Shown here: one piece after another, positions 1 through 10,733 of the stretch
How positions within the stretch are numbered: position 1 is the first letter of the stretch
How the letters are laid out: each line of letters opens with the position of its first letter
DNA from: Fragilaria crotonensis
Taxonomy: Eukaryota > Bacillariophyta > Fragilariophyceae > Fragilariales > Fragilariaceae
Direction: 5' to 3'
NCBI GenBank assembly: GCA_022925895.1
Contig: JAKSYS010000290.1
Location: forward strand, 1 to 64,000
DNA length: 64,000 nt
The notes under the pieces: model-generated
Databases searched by the model: none
What the model was told of the DNA's origin: nothing
What the model saw: the letters and a program-made list of their open reading frames with translations, nothing else
Translations under genes and position numbers: made by a program

Positions 1-3000
1 GGGTGCTTATCCGAACACAAGGCGTAGTAATGAAAAATTAGCTCAGGCTTAAGGTAATTATTTTCAAGTATCCCTGAGATAAACAACTCAGCTATCTTCT
101 CCACCTACGAGCCTTTTTCTCATATTTCCGTAAGGTGGACTGCCGTACATTTGATGTACAGCAATCTTATTTCTGTAAAGGGAAATTCCAGGATTGCAGT
201 GGTCGGACTTCAATATTACCTTGCTCACTAGAGGTTTTTATCCTAATCATTTTAGTAAATATTGCTGGTCTATTTCTTATTCCCAACCTTTTCTCTTCTT
301 AATTTCCGCACTACCTGTTCGTGTTTACTAAATTTCCAAAATGGAAGTATGTCTTAACACGGGTGCCCTTTACATGCATTCTTCACATTAATTACAACGA
401 ATGCAGGCTCTACTAATTTTATTTAAATTACATCATACAATGATCGCATTTCCCAAAATGTATTGTTCGTACTGGGAACTCACAATTTGTCATTTTTGGT
501 CCATGTCATAGTATTCATCTTGTGTGCACGTTGATTCTTGTCTCCAATGATGCTATTCATACTTTTGTGTGCATTTTGATTTGTTCCCAGCAGTTCAGCA
601 GTTACTTACAACTTGTACATTCAGCATTTGCGGTCTGCAATATCATCTCCTGCCTGCAAGAGCAGGGTTTTTTCCATTAGTTCAGGGGTGGTAAGTGCCG
701 TGTATTGAAAAAAAATTGCCGACAGTGCTATCTCAGTACTTACCGCTTGTGGTTTTTTCACTTTGCTGTACTCGCTCCAATATGTGTAATTAGTCAATTG
801 TTCAAGAAGAAGGTTACGTCTTGACGCAGCAAAGCAGGTGATGACTGACGATAACTGGATGATGTGCATGGCAAACAAAAAACAACGAAACAAATTGATA
901 AAACAAACACAAGAAAAATTGCAATTGAGGATGTCGCAAAAGGATGGACGCACCTGTGAATTTGGGCAACATATGCACTTTCTTCTGCTCAGGTTTGTTT
1001 AATTTGCGAAGCTGTTACAGGAGAAGGACAGGGATCAGTTTAATCAACAAATGTACAAACAAAAATAACAGTGGCAATAATATATCAGACGAATCCATTC
1101 ATCATCACTGTGACAAATACAATGTTCATTGCTTGCTACATACTACTGTAGCACACATCACCAACTTCTGACAGTGATCTTGTTTGATCCTCCTTGCGAA
1201 CAGGGTGATTGCAGTCAAATGCGATGGAAATCAAAGTGGTAACCAAAAGCTGACTTTGTTGTTGTTGTCAGAATATCATCATTTGCTGAACATTTGTGAA
1301 AATATTTGTAATACTACTAGCCCGCCCTTCTTGATTTTTGAATGTATGATTTGAAAGCCTGCCCTACTTGATTTTTTGAATGTAATGATAATTAAAAGCA
1401 GTCACGTATACAATTTTCTGGAAATACGATAGGGGCTCTTATTAACTCCCAACAAAATTGATGGCAAGTTTGACCGTTGAAAAACAAGGTTATTTTTGAA
1501 GTATGCATTGGTCTGCATATTGTATAAATGTATGTTTTGTAGAATTTTGAAATTTGAATGCTTTCCCACAAACAAATTAGAAAACAGGAGCGTACAAGTA
1601 CACTTTCACGTATACATGGACTACAGGCAAATTCTCTACCAGGGGGAAATCATTATGCACACAATTTGAATTGCGTACTACACTTCTAGTACTTCATCTA
1701 CGTATCAGTAATAACTGAAATAGGTATCACCTTGAATACATTTTATTCCATTTAGTCAAAGATGATATCGCATGAGATGACTTTTGTGACTTGATTCAGA
1801 TTCCAACGAAACATCCACAGCTCTTGCCCACCACATTGTCATAGTCGACCATTGTTCAAAGACAAGACTGCTTTGAACATTCAGTCCTCATCTCACACAC
1901 TTCATAAATGTGTTGATGAATGGAATATCATCTCCATGAGTGCATGTGAGTAGTTCACTGGGTGCACATTTTGCAATGTTTTGACTTCGTGTTTTTTCTG
2001 CTGAACGTAAAACGAGTTTGTAGTATTCCGAGCGTAGTGCTTCAAGGAACAGTACGAGTACCAACACACACGGTGTGTGCGAAAGTGCTGGGGTATAAAA
2101 TTGCAGGTTTCCAGCAGTTTACTGTAGCACACTTCTTACCAGTGCCAGTAATGCCCTTTTCGTCATTTGTCTGAGAACGTACTGCTGTACACCAGTACAA
2201 AAACTAGAATACTTACTGCATGGTGGTGTTGTTGTCGATGTTGTGAACTATCTTCTTACAATATTCTATTGTTTACTTCTACTCAGGTGAAGGAATAACC
2301 ATCCTTTCATGAGGGATAATGGGGTTTTTGGTTTGAAAGCCACCAGGGTCCTTGTCGCTTTCTGAAGTGTTTTCACCTGGTCACCTGCGAGAGGTTGCGC
2401 AGTAATAGCGTTTTCCGAACCAGTCGTGCCTTACCAGTGAATCACCAAGATCGTATTGTCTCTACAGAGTTCATAGGCAACCGAAACTAGATTCATCTGA
2501 ATCTACACACAGATAAAAAATGTGTGCTGGTATTTCATAAACCACCATCTTTGCATGCAAAGGCTGGAACACTGGAATAAAAAATGTAGTGAGTGCGTCA
2601 GCACCAGCCACATCACACACATATGATACACTAGTCCTTAATTCCAAGGCAAGAATTCTCAACCACCAGACTTGAGTGACTTTTTGTCCGTCAGGATTAA
2701 ATTATGGTACTGTTCTGGAAAAGATCACCAAGCCTTCAGCCAATTGCAATCTACTCAGGAGCTTTCCTCCTCTCGGTGTAAGTCCTTCCATCCTGAAGCA
2801 AGGTAATTGCCGCAAAGGTTGGGAAGCACAAGCCAAGTCTTGACATGCCTCAGTTCACAGATGTTGTGCATTCATTGCCTCCGCGATACCTTTCACTTCA
2901 CAAGGTCTTTGTGCATCCTGGATGTGGGTTTGCAATCCTCAACTCCAGTTGCAAGGGTCAACATTGCAATGAGGGAATATGCAATTCTTTTTGTGCTTAA

Positions 3001-4349
3001 ATTTGAATCTCTCGTAATAGTTCTGCAACGTGAGGTTCCTGCACTGTGAACATCACGCCTTTCAGATTGAGCTTCCGAGCTCTTTGCTATTCGCACTATT
3101 TGAAATGATTGCAAAGCCTACGGCAAAAAAATTATTTCAATCACGTGCTGAAAAACCAGAATTTGCAATACGACAAGGCCGCTTGGCAATAAGAGATTGC
3201 GTTCGTACAAATGTTTTGCAATTGCAATTATTGGCAGCAATGTATTACATTTGTTTGTCTAACAATGATCTTACCAGTGTATTGTCTTGGTTTGTTAAAC
3301 AACACCAATGTACTAATGGTTTGCTCCGATGACAAAATACCAACCTACATAGTTGCTTTGCTGGGTCACTATGTCACAAAGCAATAAATTTCATAGCCCC
3401 GTAGTTCGTACTGGCATCACCAATTTAATAAAAATTGTTTTTCGCGGAGTACTCCCGGTAGTAGATTACCAGCATTTGGTGCTCGGATGTAATATGTAGT
3501 ACATTACTAGTCATGACTCCGGACTCACGAACAGCCATGAGGTGCGACGTATGGATTACACATTTTTTACTTCGAGTAGCTGACAATTGCAGCATACTGT
3601 ACGTGGAGTACAGTGTACAATCAACAATCAATAAAAGCAAAATACGCATACTCCTTCCTCCAAGTACACACAAGATCTGCACAACATTCCACTGGGACAA
3701 CCGAGAGTTCATAGCTTATTTTTATTCGGATTACAAAAGCATTTACCTAGTACTACTAGTCTACCGTAGACCTCAAATCGGGACTTGACATTTATTTGTT
3801 TTTTGTGAGGCATGTGGCAACGTAAATGTATTGTATTCTAAGTATGTTACTAACTACAGTAGTTTGGATTGTGTTTAAATTGCAAAGTGATCCAGTACTA
3901 CTGTACCACTGGGGTACTGAGCAACACCATACGACGCAAGACTTAAACTTGTACCCGGGCACGACGATGGAACACAATCACTTTGAAACTCATCACATGC
4001 ACAAAGCAAGGCTCCCGCTGCTTCTTCCTCATTTCCCTCCTCTTCATTTCCTTTGCAACAAAAAAGTGGAGTAAGGCATTGATTGGTAAGAGATTTCTCA
4101 TGCAAACAACATTTGCAGATTGGTTGGTCGTTGTCAAGAAATTGGTGCGAAAAAGTTAGCAGTACAAAATGTCAGTCGAGAATAAAATGATTGTACGGCG
4201 AGCCACGCTATGAACTCCGATGAACTTTCAGCATTCTTTTCTCAATGAAGGACTTACCATTTTGACAGCATCATGGATGCTGTACTCTCACAAAGGTCTC
4301 TCATTTTAAATGCTGAGTGGCAAAAAAATTGGGGCATGCCTTTCTGTTT
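1..4349. other. Gene-poor AT-rich spacer, no supported gene
   Basis: Open frames here are short (110 residues or fewer), lack recognisable domains and occur at similar density on both strands, so I call no gene. The only local structure I see is an imperfect tandem duplication near 1320-1390, where a segment reading CTTGATTTTTGAATGTA is repeated after about 45 bases. Short GTAC-containing palindromes recur, for example around 3580-3620. Confidence 0.5.
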
Positions 4350-4354
4350 CCTGG

Positions 4355-6006
4355 AGGTTCCGGAATATTGACTTTTTCACTATACTGGAGTACTGTACAC
4401 GCTGCATAATCGAATGCTTCCTCTCTACCGTAGGTTTTTCATTGTTCAATGGATGGACAAAGCCATGACAATCCGAAACGTCAGCATCGGTTCTGTCATA
4501 TGCGATGAATTGATGTGAAAAAGATATACTTGGTCCATTACTAACATCTACCGACTTGAATAGATGATTTTAAAACTGTCCGTTTCTTATTTAGGGGTAA
4601 TGACAGAAAATGATAAATTTGACTGAAGTATTTCGCTCTCTTGAAGCAAACGCTTAAGCGAAATGCCGTAGAAGCGAAACGCTTCCAGATTTTACTCCGT
4701 GGAAGCGAAACGCTTCAACCAATAGCGAAGGAATGAGCTCGTCCAGCCCTACGATATAGACCGTGAGGTTCCGGAATTTTGGCTTTTTACTGTATACGGA
4801 GTACTGCACCACGTCGAATCTGCAGATTTCCCACGTGATAAATCATGCATCATGCTATCATGAAGCGAAAAGAATCCATGCTACAAAACGTCAATCGCGA
4901 CCACGACAAAAAGTTTATTCAATGATAAAATGTCAGATCGATTGATGCAAAAATTCAGGCATATAAATAGAACGTGTATGACTTCAAAATAGAGGTTTTA
5001 CTGTGTGATAAACGAATATTCGGTTCGACTGAAACGTTTCGCTTTTAGGTGAAGCATTTCGCTTAAGCGTTTGCTTCCACGAAGCGTTTCGCGTCAGCAT
5101 TTCGCTTCAGTGACCCGTTTTGCATTAATAGGGTTTTCCTCTTGCAGGACCTCGTAGCAGAACCGAATTGGAGCACGGTCTATATCGTAGGGCTGGACGA
5201 GCTCATTCCTTCGCTATTGGTTGAAGCGTTTCGCTTCCACGGAGTAAATCTGGAAGCGTTTCGCTTTCCACGAAGCATTTCGCTTCCGCGTTTGCTTCAA
5301 GAGAGCGAAATGCTTCAGTCCAAATTTATCATTTTCTGTCATTACCCCTAAATAAGAAACGGACAGATTTTAAAATGTCATCCTATTCAAGTCGGTAGAT
5401 GTACCATGTATATCTTTTTCACATCAATTTATCGCATATGACAGAACCGATGCTGACGTTTCGGATTGTCATGGCTTTGTCCATCCATTGAACAATGAAA
5501 AACCTACTACGGTAGAGAGGAAGCATTCGATAATGCAGCGTGTACAGTGTACAGTACTCCAGTATAGTGAAAAAGTCAATATTCCGGAACCTCCGTGCCC
5601 AATTCGTCTCTGCGACGAGGTCCTGCAAGAGGAAAACCCTATTAATGCAAAACGGGTCACTGAAGCGAAATGTTGACGCGAAACGCTTCGTGGAAGCGAA
5701 ACGCTTAAGCGAAATGCTTCACATAAAAGCGAAACGTTTCAGTCGAACCGAATATTCGTTTATCCCTACACAGTAAAACCTCTATTATGAAGTCATACAC
5801 GTTCTATTTATATGCCTGAATTGTTGCATCAATCGATGTGACATTTTATCATTGGATAAACTTTGTCGTGGTCGCGATTGACGTTTTGTAGCATGGATTC
5901 TTTTTGCTTCATGATAGCATGATGCATGATTTATCACGTGGGAAATCTGCAGATTCGACGTGGTGCAGTACTCCGAATACAGGAAAAAGCCAAAATTCCG
6001 GAACCT
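4355..6006. mobile_element. Outer copy of a TIR element (MITE-like), split by an insertion of its own family
   Basis: Seen in sequence: the element begins AGGTTCCGGAAT at 4355 and ends ATTCCGGAACCT at 6006. It is flanked by CCTGG (4350-4354) and CCTGA (6007-6011), a near-match 5-bp target duplication. Leaving out the inserted copy (4766-5592) and one duplicated pentamer, its two halves (4355-4765 and 5598-6006) total 820 bp. Those halves equal, in reverse complement, the two halves of the inserted copy. No transposase frame is present, so it is non-autonomous. The interior is rich in GCGAAACGCTTC-like palindromic units. Short frames inside it are not credible genes. The superfamily is unassigned: a 5-bp duplication with these ends does not single one out. 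Confidence 0.88.
4766..5592. mobile_element. Inner copy of the same TIR element, inserted in reverse orientation
   Basis: This 827-bp copy starts AGGTTCCGGAAT and ends ATTCCGGAACCT. It sits inside the older copy with an exact 5-bp target duplication, CCGTG, at 4761-4765 and 5593-5597. Compared with the reverse complement of the outer copy it is collinear over its whole length, with scattered substitutions and small indels. The duplication is exact while the outer one is imperfect, which fits the inner insertion being the younger. It has no coding capacity. Confidence 0.88.
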
Positions 6007-6011
6007 CCTGA

Positions 6012-6769
6012 CATATTGGACATCAGTTTTTTTGTTGTCATCACAAACTGCTGTGAAGGAAGAAAAATTACGGCTGAAAATGAATGCCAGTAGTTGGTGG
6101 AGTACTCGGAGTACCCCACAAAATTTGTGAATGTCATCACCTAGTACAGAGTAAGGTAAAATAGGGTTCAGAGGATTTCTTTAAAACTGCATGAGTACAA
6201 GTGCTGGTACTAGGTATACCTGTTGTTTTTGATACTACGTTCAATTAATTGCTGGTGCAGAGGCTTGAAAACACACACGTGCCATTCCAATACAGCCTGA
6301 TCAGAAAACTGAGGAGTGGCTTAGGCATAAATCTGACCACAAATAAATTGTAAATCAATAAATGCTAAGGTAACTGTACTACGTAATTACGCAAGTTGGT
6401 AATATGATGATTTACGAACTTGGTTGACACAAATCAGATAATATTTCTATGGGATTCACCTACTTTTCATGTAAATTGCAAATGGGAGATATTTTTGGTT
6501 CCCGAAAGTTGTATGGAAATGGGCTACGATGCATGCATACCTGAGGTTTTTAATGAAATTCCTGAACTTTGTAATGGGATTACAAGGAAAAATTCTACTA
6601 AAAACGCCACAACCTCGGATCGGCGCCCTTAGATGTTGCACCGCCGCCGGTCTTTTGTCAAGGCCGGTGAGTGTACCCCGTTGTGGCGAGTCCGCAGTGC
6701 GGAATCGCGGCAACTTATCTAAAACCTAAACCCCTCGTCCGTATTGTTTCCCTGTAATGTCCGTGACTG
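6012..6769. other. Spacer, nothing supported
   Basis: The sequence is AT-rich up to about 6590 and becomes GC-richer from 6600, approaching the LINE-like tail. Frames under 90 residues show no domain and I see no repeats with clear ends. Confidence 0.4.
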
Positions 6770-6771
6770 AC

Positions 6772-7105
6772 TCAACTGTGACTGACCCTGAAAAATGACG
6801 TTATTAACATTTGCCGTTTGCCGTCCCTTGTAAACCGGGCCCTCGCCGTTCTCAGCATAAAACGTAGCCATCGTCTGCGCGACGCTGGTGATGATTTATT
6901 CAGTATCGCACTTAAGGGCTGCTCACAATAGTGACGGTCAGTCGCCGATATCAGCTCCGGTTGTTGATACATCTTTTTGATTTCAGCTACCTCCGCCAGT
7001 CTGATGGCCTTCATTCCGTCCTCTGATGTCCCGTGCAGTGCCTGATTCCTCGCCGTCCACAGTGATGTTGCTAGTTGACTGAAAGTCTTCAGCCAGTGAA
7101 CCAGA
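6772..7105 (-). pseudogene. 3' tail of a LINE-like (RT/RNase H) element
   Basis: The minus-strand frame, open from about 7105 without an ATG, contains the pattern W-L-K-T-F-S-Q-L-A-x-x-L-W-x-A-R-N-Q-x-L-H-G. This is followed by a helix-rich stretch with PLSAILNKS and RRRWLRFM. The layout (W..L...LW..RN...HG, then about 60 residues, then PL..IL......WL) is the same as at the C-terminal end of the much longer RT/RNase H element at 60.5-64 kb. I therefore read this as the isolated C-terminal end of a related element, with the polymerase part missing. Such 5'-truncated copies are normal for LINEs. Confidence 0.55.
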
Positions 7106-8810
7106 TTTTAAATTAAATATTAGCTCATCAATTGATGCACTCAATTTCCCAATTCAATTGCTGGTGATTTTCCTTCCACTGTTTTGCAATTGCACACATA
7201 ACACATTGATGCTTCTAGTCCCATTTCCCATGGCAGTCTCATCGTATCCGTTGATCCCAACAGGTCGCTCATCGGTCGCCACTTGTCTTATCATGTCGCG
7301 TTTCTTTCATCTTGAATCCGGCCGATCCTTGTCCATTCACCGTCTGGTGTCCATGTGTCGCCTTCTGTGACATTCATCAATGACAAGGTGGTGACCCTGC
7401 TGCTGAAGAATTGGAAAAAATCTCTCTACTACTAGTATTAAAAATATGTTACAAGGAATTGCGGTAGTTTGCGCTTTCGACGTAGCTCAGCAAGTAGTCT
7501 TAAACAAGTCTTAAACAAATAATCATGTCTATACACCATCATATACTTATAGATATGAAGTAACAACTGCATTCTGGATTGAATTGTGGACAGGATGACG
7601 GAAATGATGAAGCCCTTCTGAAGGCATGCAATCTCATTGTCGAATTTGTGCTTGCCATTTCACCACAACTTCTTGCAGCAAATGAGATGTCATCACAGCA
7701 TACAGAATGCATACCCACTTATGAATACAAGAAGCGTTTACAGTGTGATGAGCAAGGCTTCTTACGATTTGATGTGAACAAAACTTCTTCACTGAAGAAA
7801 GTGAGACCCATTATGCATGCTAATTGGATTTGAATTGTAATGTGCTGCTATGAGCCAACACATAATCATACTAATAGATTCTGCCTCGCCTCTACTCAGC
7901 ATCGAAGTATACAAATGACAAAATGTCATTCTTCTTCGTTTCTTTGTTAGTGTCCATCAGTATGTGCAGTCGTGCTATTGGAGTATTGCTATGGTGTCTA
8001 CGACTAGTACTGACAGTCATTATTGACTATTGACAGTGGACAGGATGACATTAGTTCTTGATATGCATGGAACACGGTGCAGTACACATCATGAACATAC
8101 GCAGGCTACAGCCATGTGGTCCTGATCCAACAGAAGGTGGGAGGGCATCATCATCTATAAAACAAGCGAAGTGACGTCTTCTTCCCGTACTACTGATAAG
8201 ACAGTCCCAAAGCATGGGTATCCTGGGGAAAATGCTGCATCTCGTTCTTCCTGATGGGAGGAGGAATCTCGTTGGGCATGATGCTCCTGCTAATGACAAT
8301 TATGAGTGTTGAAATCAGAAAAAAGGGAACACACCACTCCTGGATGTTGAGGAGATTATGGCAATTTGTGAGTTTCATAAGTTTGGATGTAACTATAGTG
8401 GATGTTGTACACTTGGTACGATCGCGTGGAATTTCGGACCTTTCACAAGCACCAAGATACAGCAGTAATGCTTATGCAAATGAGGCTTTCTTCAAGCCTG
8501 TTCACCCCCTAATTTGCATTTAACGATCTGTCCGATCCAAGTTATGGCCGAATTCACGCCGTAGCTCCAGACATCGATGCCCTCCAAGGTGATGTCTGTG
8601 CTAACTCATTTCCTAACTTAGCCCCTAGCTAAGGTCACTGTCCCAAACTACTTAATTCAAAACCACGAACAAATATCGCTCTATTTCGCCTCACCTCGCT
8701 TCACCATCGTAGAAAGGACGCAGACACCCCTTAACGTTTATTGCTCAAAAGCACTATCCGCTTCCACCCTGTGTGGGTTCGAAGTTTTCACATCTCCCTT
8801 CACAGCCATG
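7106..8810. other. Spacer with no supported gene
   Basis: The longest plus-strand frames (84 residues at 7579-7833 and 89 residues at 8254-8523) have no recognisable motif and no start context that stands out. The last 200 bases lie just downstream of the chromodomain gene and should contain its 3' UTR and polyadenylation signals. Confidence 0.4.
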
Positions 8811-9656
8811 CTAAATGACCGGAAAGGGCACCTCGTCGTCGGCCACTACCAGCTCACCCTGCCCCTCCCCCACGACGGCGTTGTCGGCTTCGCCGACCGC
8901 TGGTGGGAGGGGAGCCGCGTCGTCGACCACTGGCTTTTGCTCGACGTCTTTGTTCGATGCATCTCCTTCCACAGTTTCTTTTGAAGATGCGTCAACTGGG
9001 TTGTCTCCATCGTGTGGGGAAGTTTCTGGGACGGGCGCCCCATTCTTGACCGGTGGATCGGACGCGTCTTGGACGGCATGAACGTTTGCAGCTGCGGTTT
9101 CTGCCTTTCCATCAACAACTGGTACAACTTCTGAAGCTTCAGCTGTTGATTCAGTGGTAAGGATACTCTTGACAGCGACGATTGTTTCGTTGTTGTCCTT
9201 CACCGACGATACCGTAGACTTTCCCTTCGGTCTGGGCACTTTGTCTTTTCCGTCCCCTTGCACCATGAGGCAGTGAACCATCTTCTTCGCAACCTTCTTC
9301 TTCTTCCTGGGACTCGTCGTATCGGGTGTCTTGTCGGTTTTCACGCGTTCTGCTGCGGCCGCCTTGTCATAAAGGAGTGCGTCCTTGTAGGCCGAATCGC
9401 ACAAATTGCTGACCGGTTCCCACGTATCGTCCTCCGCTGTGCATCCCTTCCAGTGGACCTTGTACTGGACCTTGCCCTTGTATACACGCTTTCCGACGAT
9501 GCTTTCCATTTCCCAATACAAATCGTTGCCATTGCGACTATTGCCGCCATCGACCAAGACACCCTTTGTACTGGTTGGTGTTCCAACATTATCCAAAGAC
9601 TTCCTAGCTCGTTTTGCGCTGGAGCTTCTGGAGAATGACTTTTTGCGCTTCGTCAT
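8811..9656 (-). CDS. Chromodomain protein with basic N-terminus and acidic tail
   Basis: A 281-residue protein read from the ATG at 9656. The same frame is open further upstream, but that extension lacks domain character and the ATG precedes a typical basic nuclear stretch (MTKRKKSFSRSSSAKRARKS). Residues about 46-98 form a chromodomain: YWEMESIVGKRVYKGKVQY, then VHWKGC, then DDTWEPVSNL. Candidate aromatic-cage residues are Y47/W48, W69 and W79. Chromodomains bind methylated lysine, typically on histone H3. After residue about 110 come KKKK-type basic patches, then a long acidic and Ala/Val-rich low-complexity tail with no second chromodomain or chromoshadow domain evident. A role as a chromatin reader is inferred from the family; the partner mark (H3K9 or H3K27) cannot be told. 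Some retroelement integrases also carry chromodomains, but no integrase is adjacent. Confidence 0.85.
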   Translation of the reverse strand: MTKRKKSFSRSSSAKRARKSLDNVGTPTSTKGVLVDGGNSRNGNDLYWEMESIVGKRVYKGKVQYKVHWKGCTAEDDTWEPVSNLCDSAYKDALLYDKAAAAERVKTDKTPDTTSPRKKKKVAKKMVHCLMVQGDGKDKVPRPKGKSTVSSVKDNNETIVAVKSILTTESTAEASEVVPVVDGKAETAAANVHAVQDASDPPVKNGAPVPETSPHDGDNPVDASSKETVEGDASNKDVEQKPVVDDAAPLPPAVGEADNAVVGEGQGELVVADDEVPFPVI

Positions 9657-10733
9657 GGTGTTGATGGTGATGTACAGATGATACGAGAATAGTTCCGATG
9701 CGGTTATCACACTCAGAATGGAGTACAAGTACTTTTCGATGCTGATGGTGTTGGTTGAAGTACTCCGAGTAGGTTGTGGCTTGCTGCTTCTGCTGAAATA
9801 GTACTTGTACCAGGAACCAGGCACTGGCGGAAGATACTGAGTCCTTGCGCTTCGTGGTTGATGGTCAGGATCTCAAGAAACCCGCCACCGATCCGAATCC
9901 GGACACTTCCCATCCACAATTGTGCCAAATTTTTGTCAGCAAGATCGAGTTTGGAATTTTGGCGGAATTTCGGGAGTCGGTGTATGTCCCCTAATCGAGC
10001 CGATCGAGCTTTTCTAAAAAAATCGACTCCATGAATTATAATGCAAATTGAGTTACACATCAACTTTACCTACGAATCTCAGACTGCTCCTCTGAGGATA
10101 GAAATACCGTACACTGTAACAGTAGTAAGTAGAACTCAGTACTCCCGTACACCGCCGCAGGTGATGGCCGGCTCGATTAGGGGACATACCAGGGGTATGG
10201 ATCCTTCGATTGAGGAAAACGATTACATTTAGTTAGCTGTTCACAACCCAGAGTAAATTTTTTGGTGCAGTCTTCAACTCAGCCGATCAATGGGGCGACA
10301 TTGCACGGGAAAGATTCCCACGCACTACAAGTTCCGGTAGTCGTACTCTTCACTTTCCTCTACTGTACTACGACCGGTAGTACAACGTACCAACGAAGGA
10401 AGAATCTCGACCATCACTACACTGCCGGTAGATGATATATAGTACTACAGTAGTCGTATAAAATACTGGTAAAAAACGCCCTTGACTATCTCTATCCCAG
10501 CACACTCAGATAGGCTAAACGACTATACGTTCCAGCTTCCAAGGCACTGGCATAGGTGTTGGTTTCATTGTCAACACAAGGGCAAAAGTTCTGGATCATG
10601 TAGAGCATCCATCACAACATCAAAGGCCTGTGTGCATACTGGTTGAAAAATGCGTACAACAAGGCTTAAGGACAAGGGAAAGGGGCAACTTTCCACAACA
10701 CAAAAGTAGCAATATCATTTTGACGCATGGAGA
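9657..10733. other. Spacer between two minus-strand genes, with a perfect inverted repeat
   Basis: No supported gene. It contains a perfect 21-bp inverted repeat (9982-10002 and 10169-10189) and several GTACTCC/GGAGTAC motifs. The region upstream of 9656 should hold the chromodomain gene promoter. Confidence 0.45.
9982..10189. repeat. 21-bp perfect inverted repeat bracketing 166 bp
   Basis: Positions 9982-10002 and 10169-10189 are exact reverse complements, both containing CCCCTAATCGAGCCG on one strand or the other. The flanks show no target duplication that I can recognise. It may be a small foldback element or the remnant of a MITE. Confidence 0.75.

Noticed and set aside
4763-5776. Several short frames inside the self-nested element
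   Set aside because: They read across inverted repeats and GCGAAACGC units on both strands and have no protein character.
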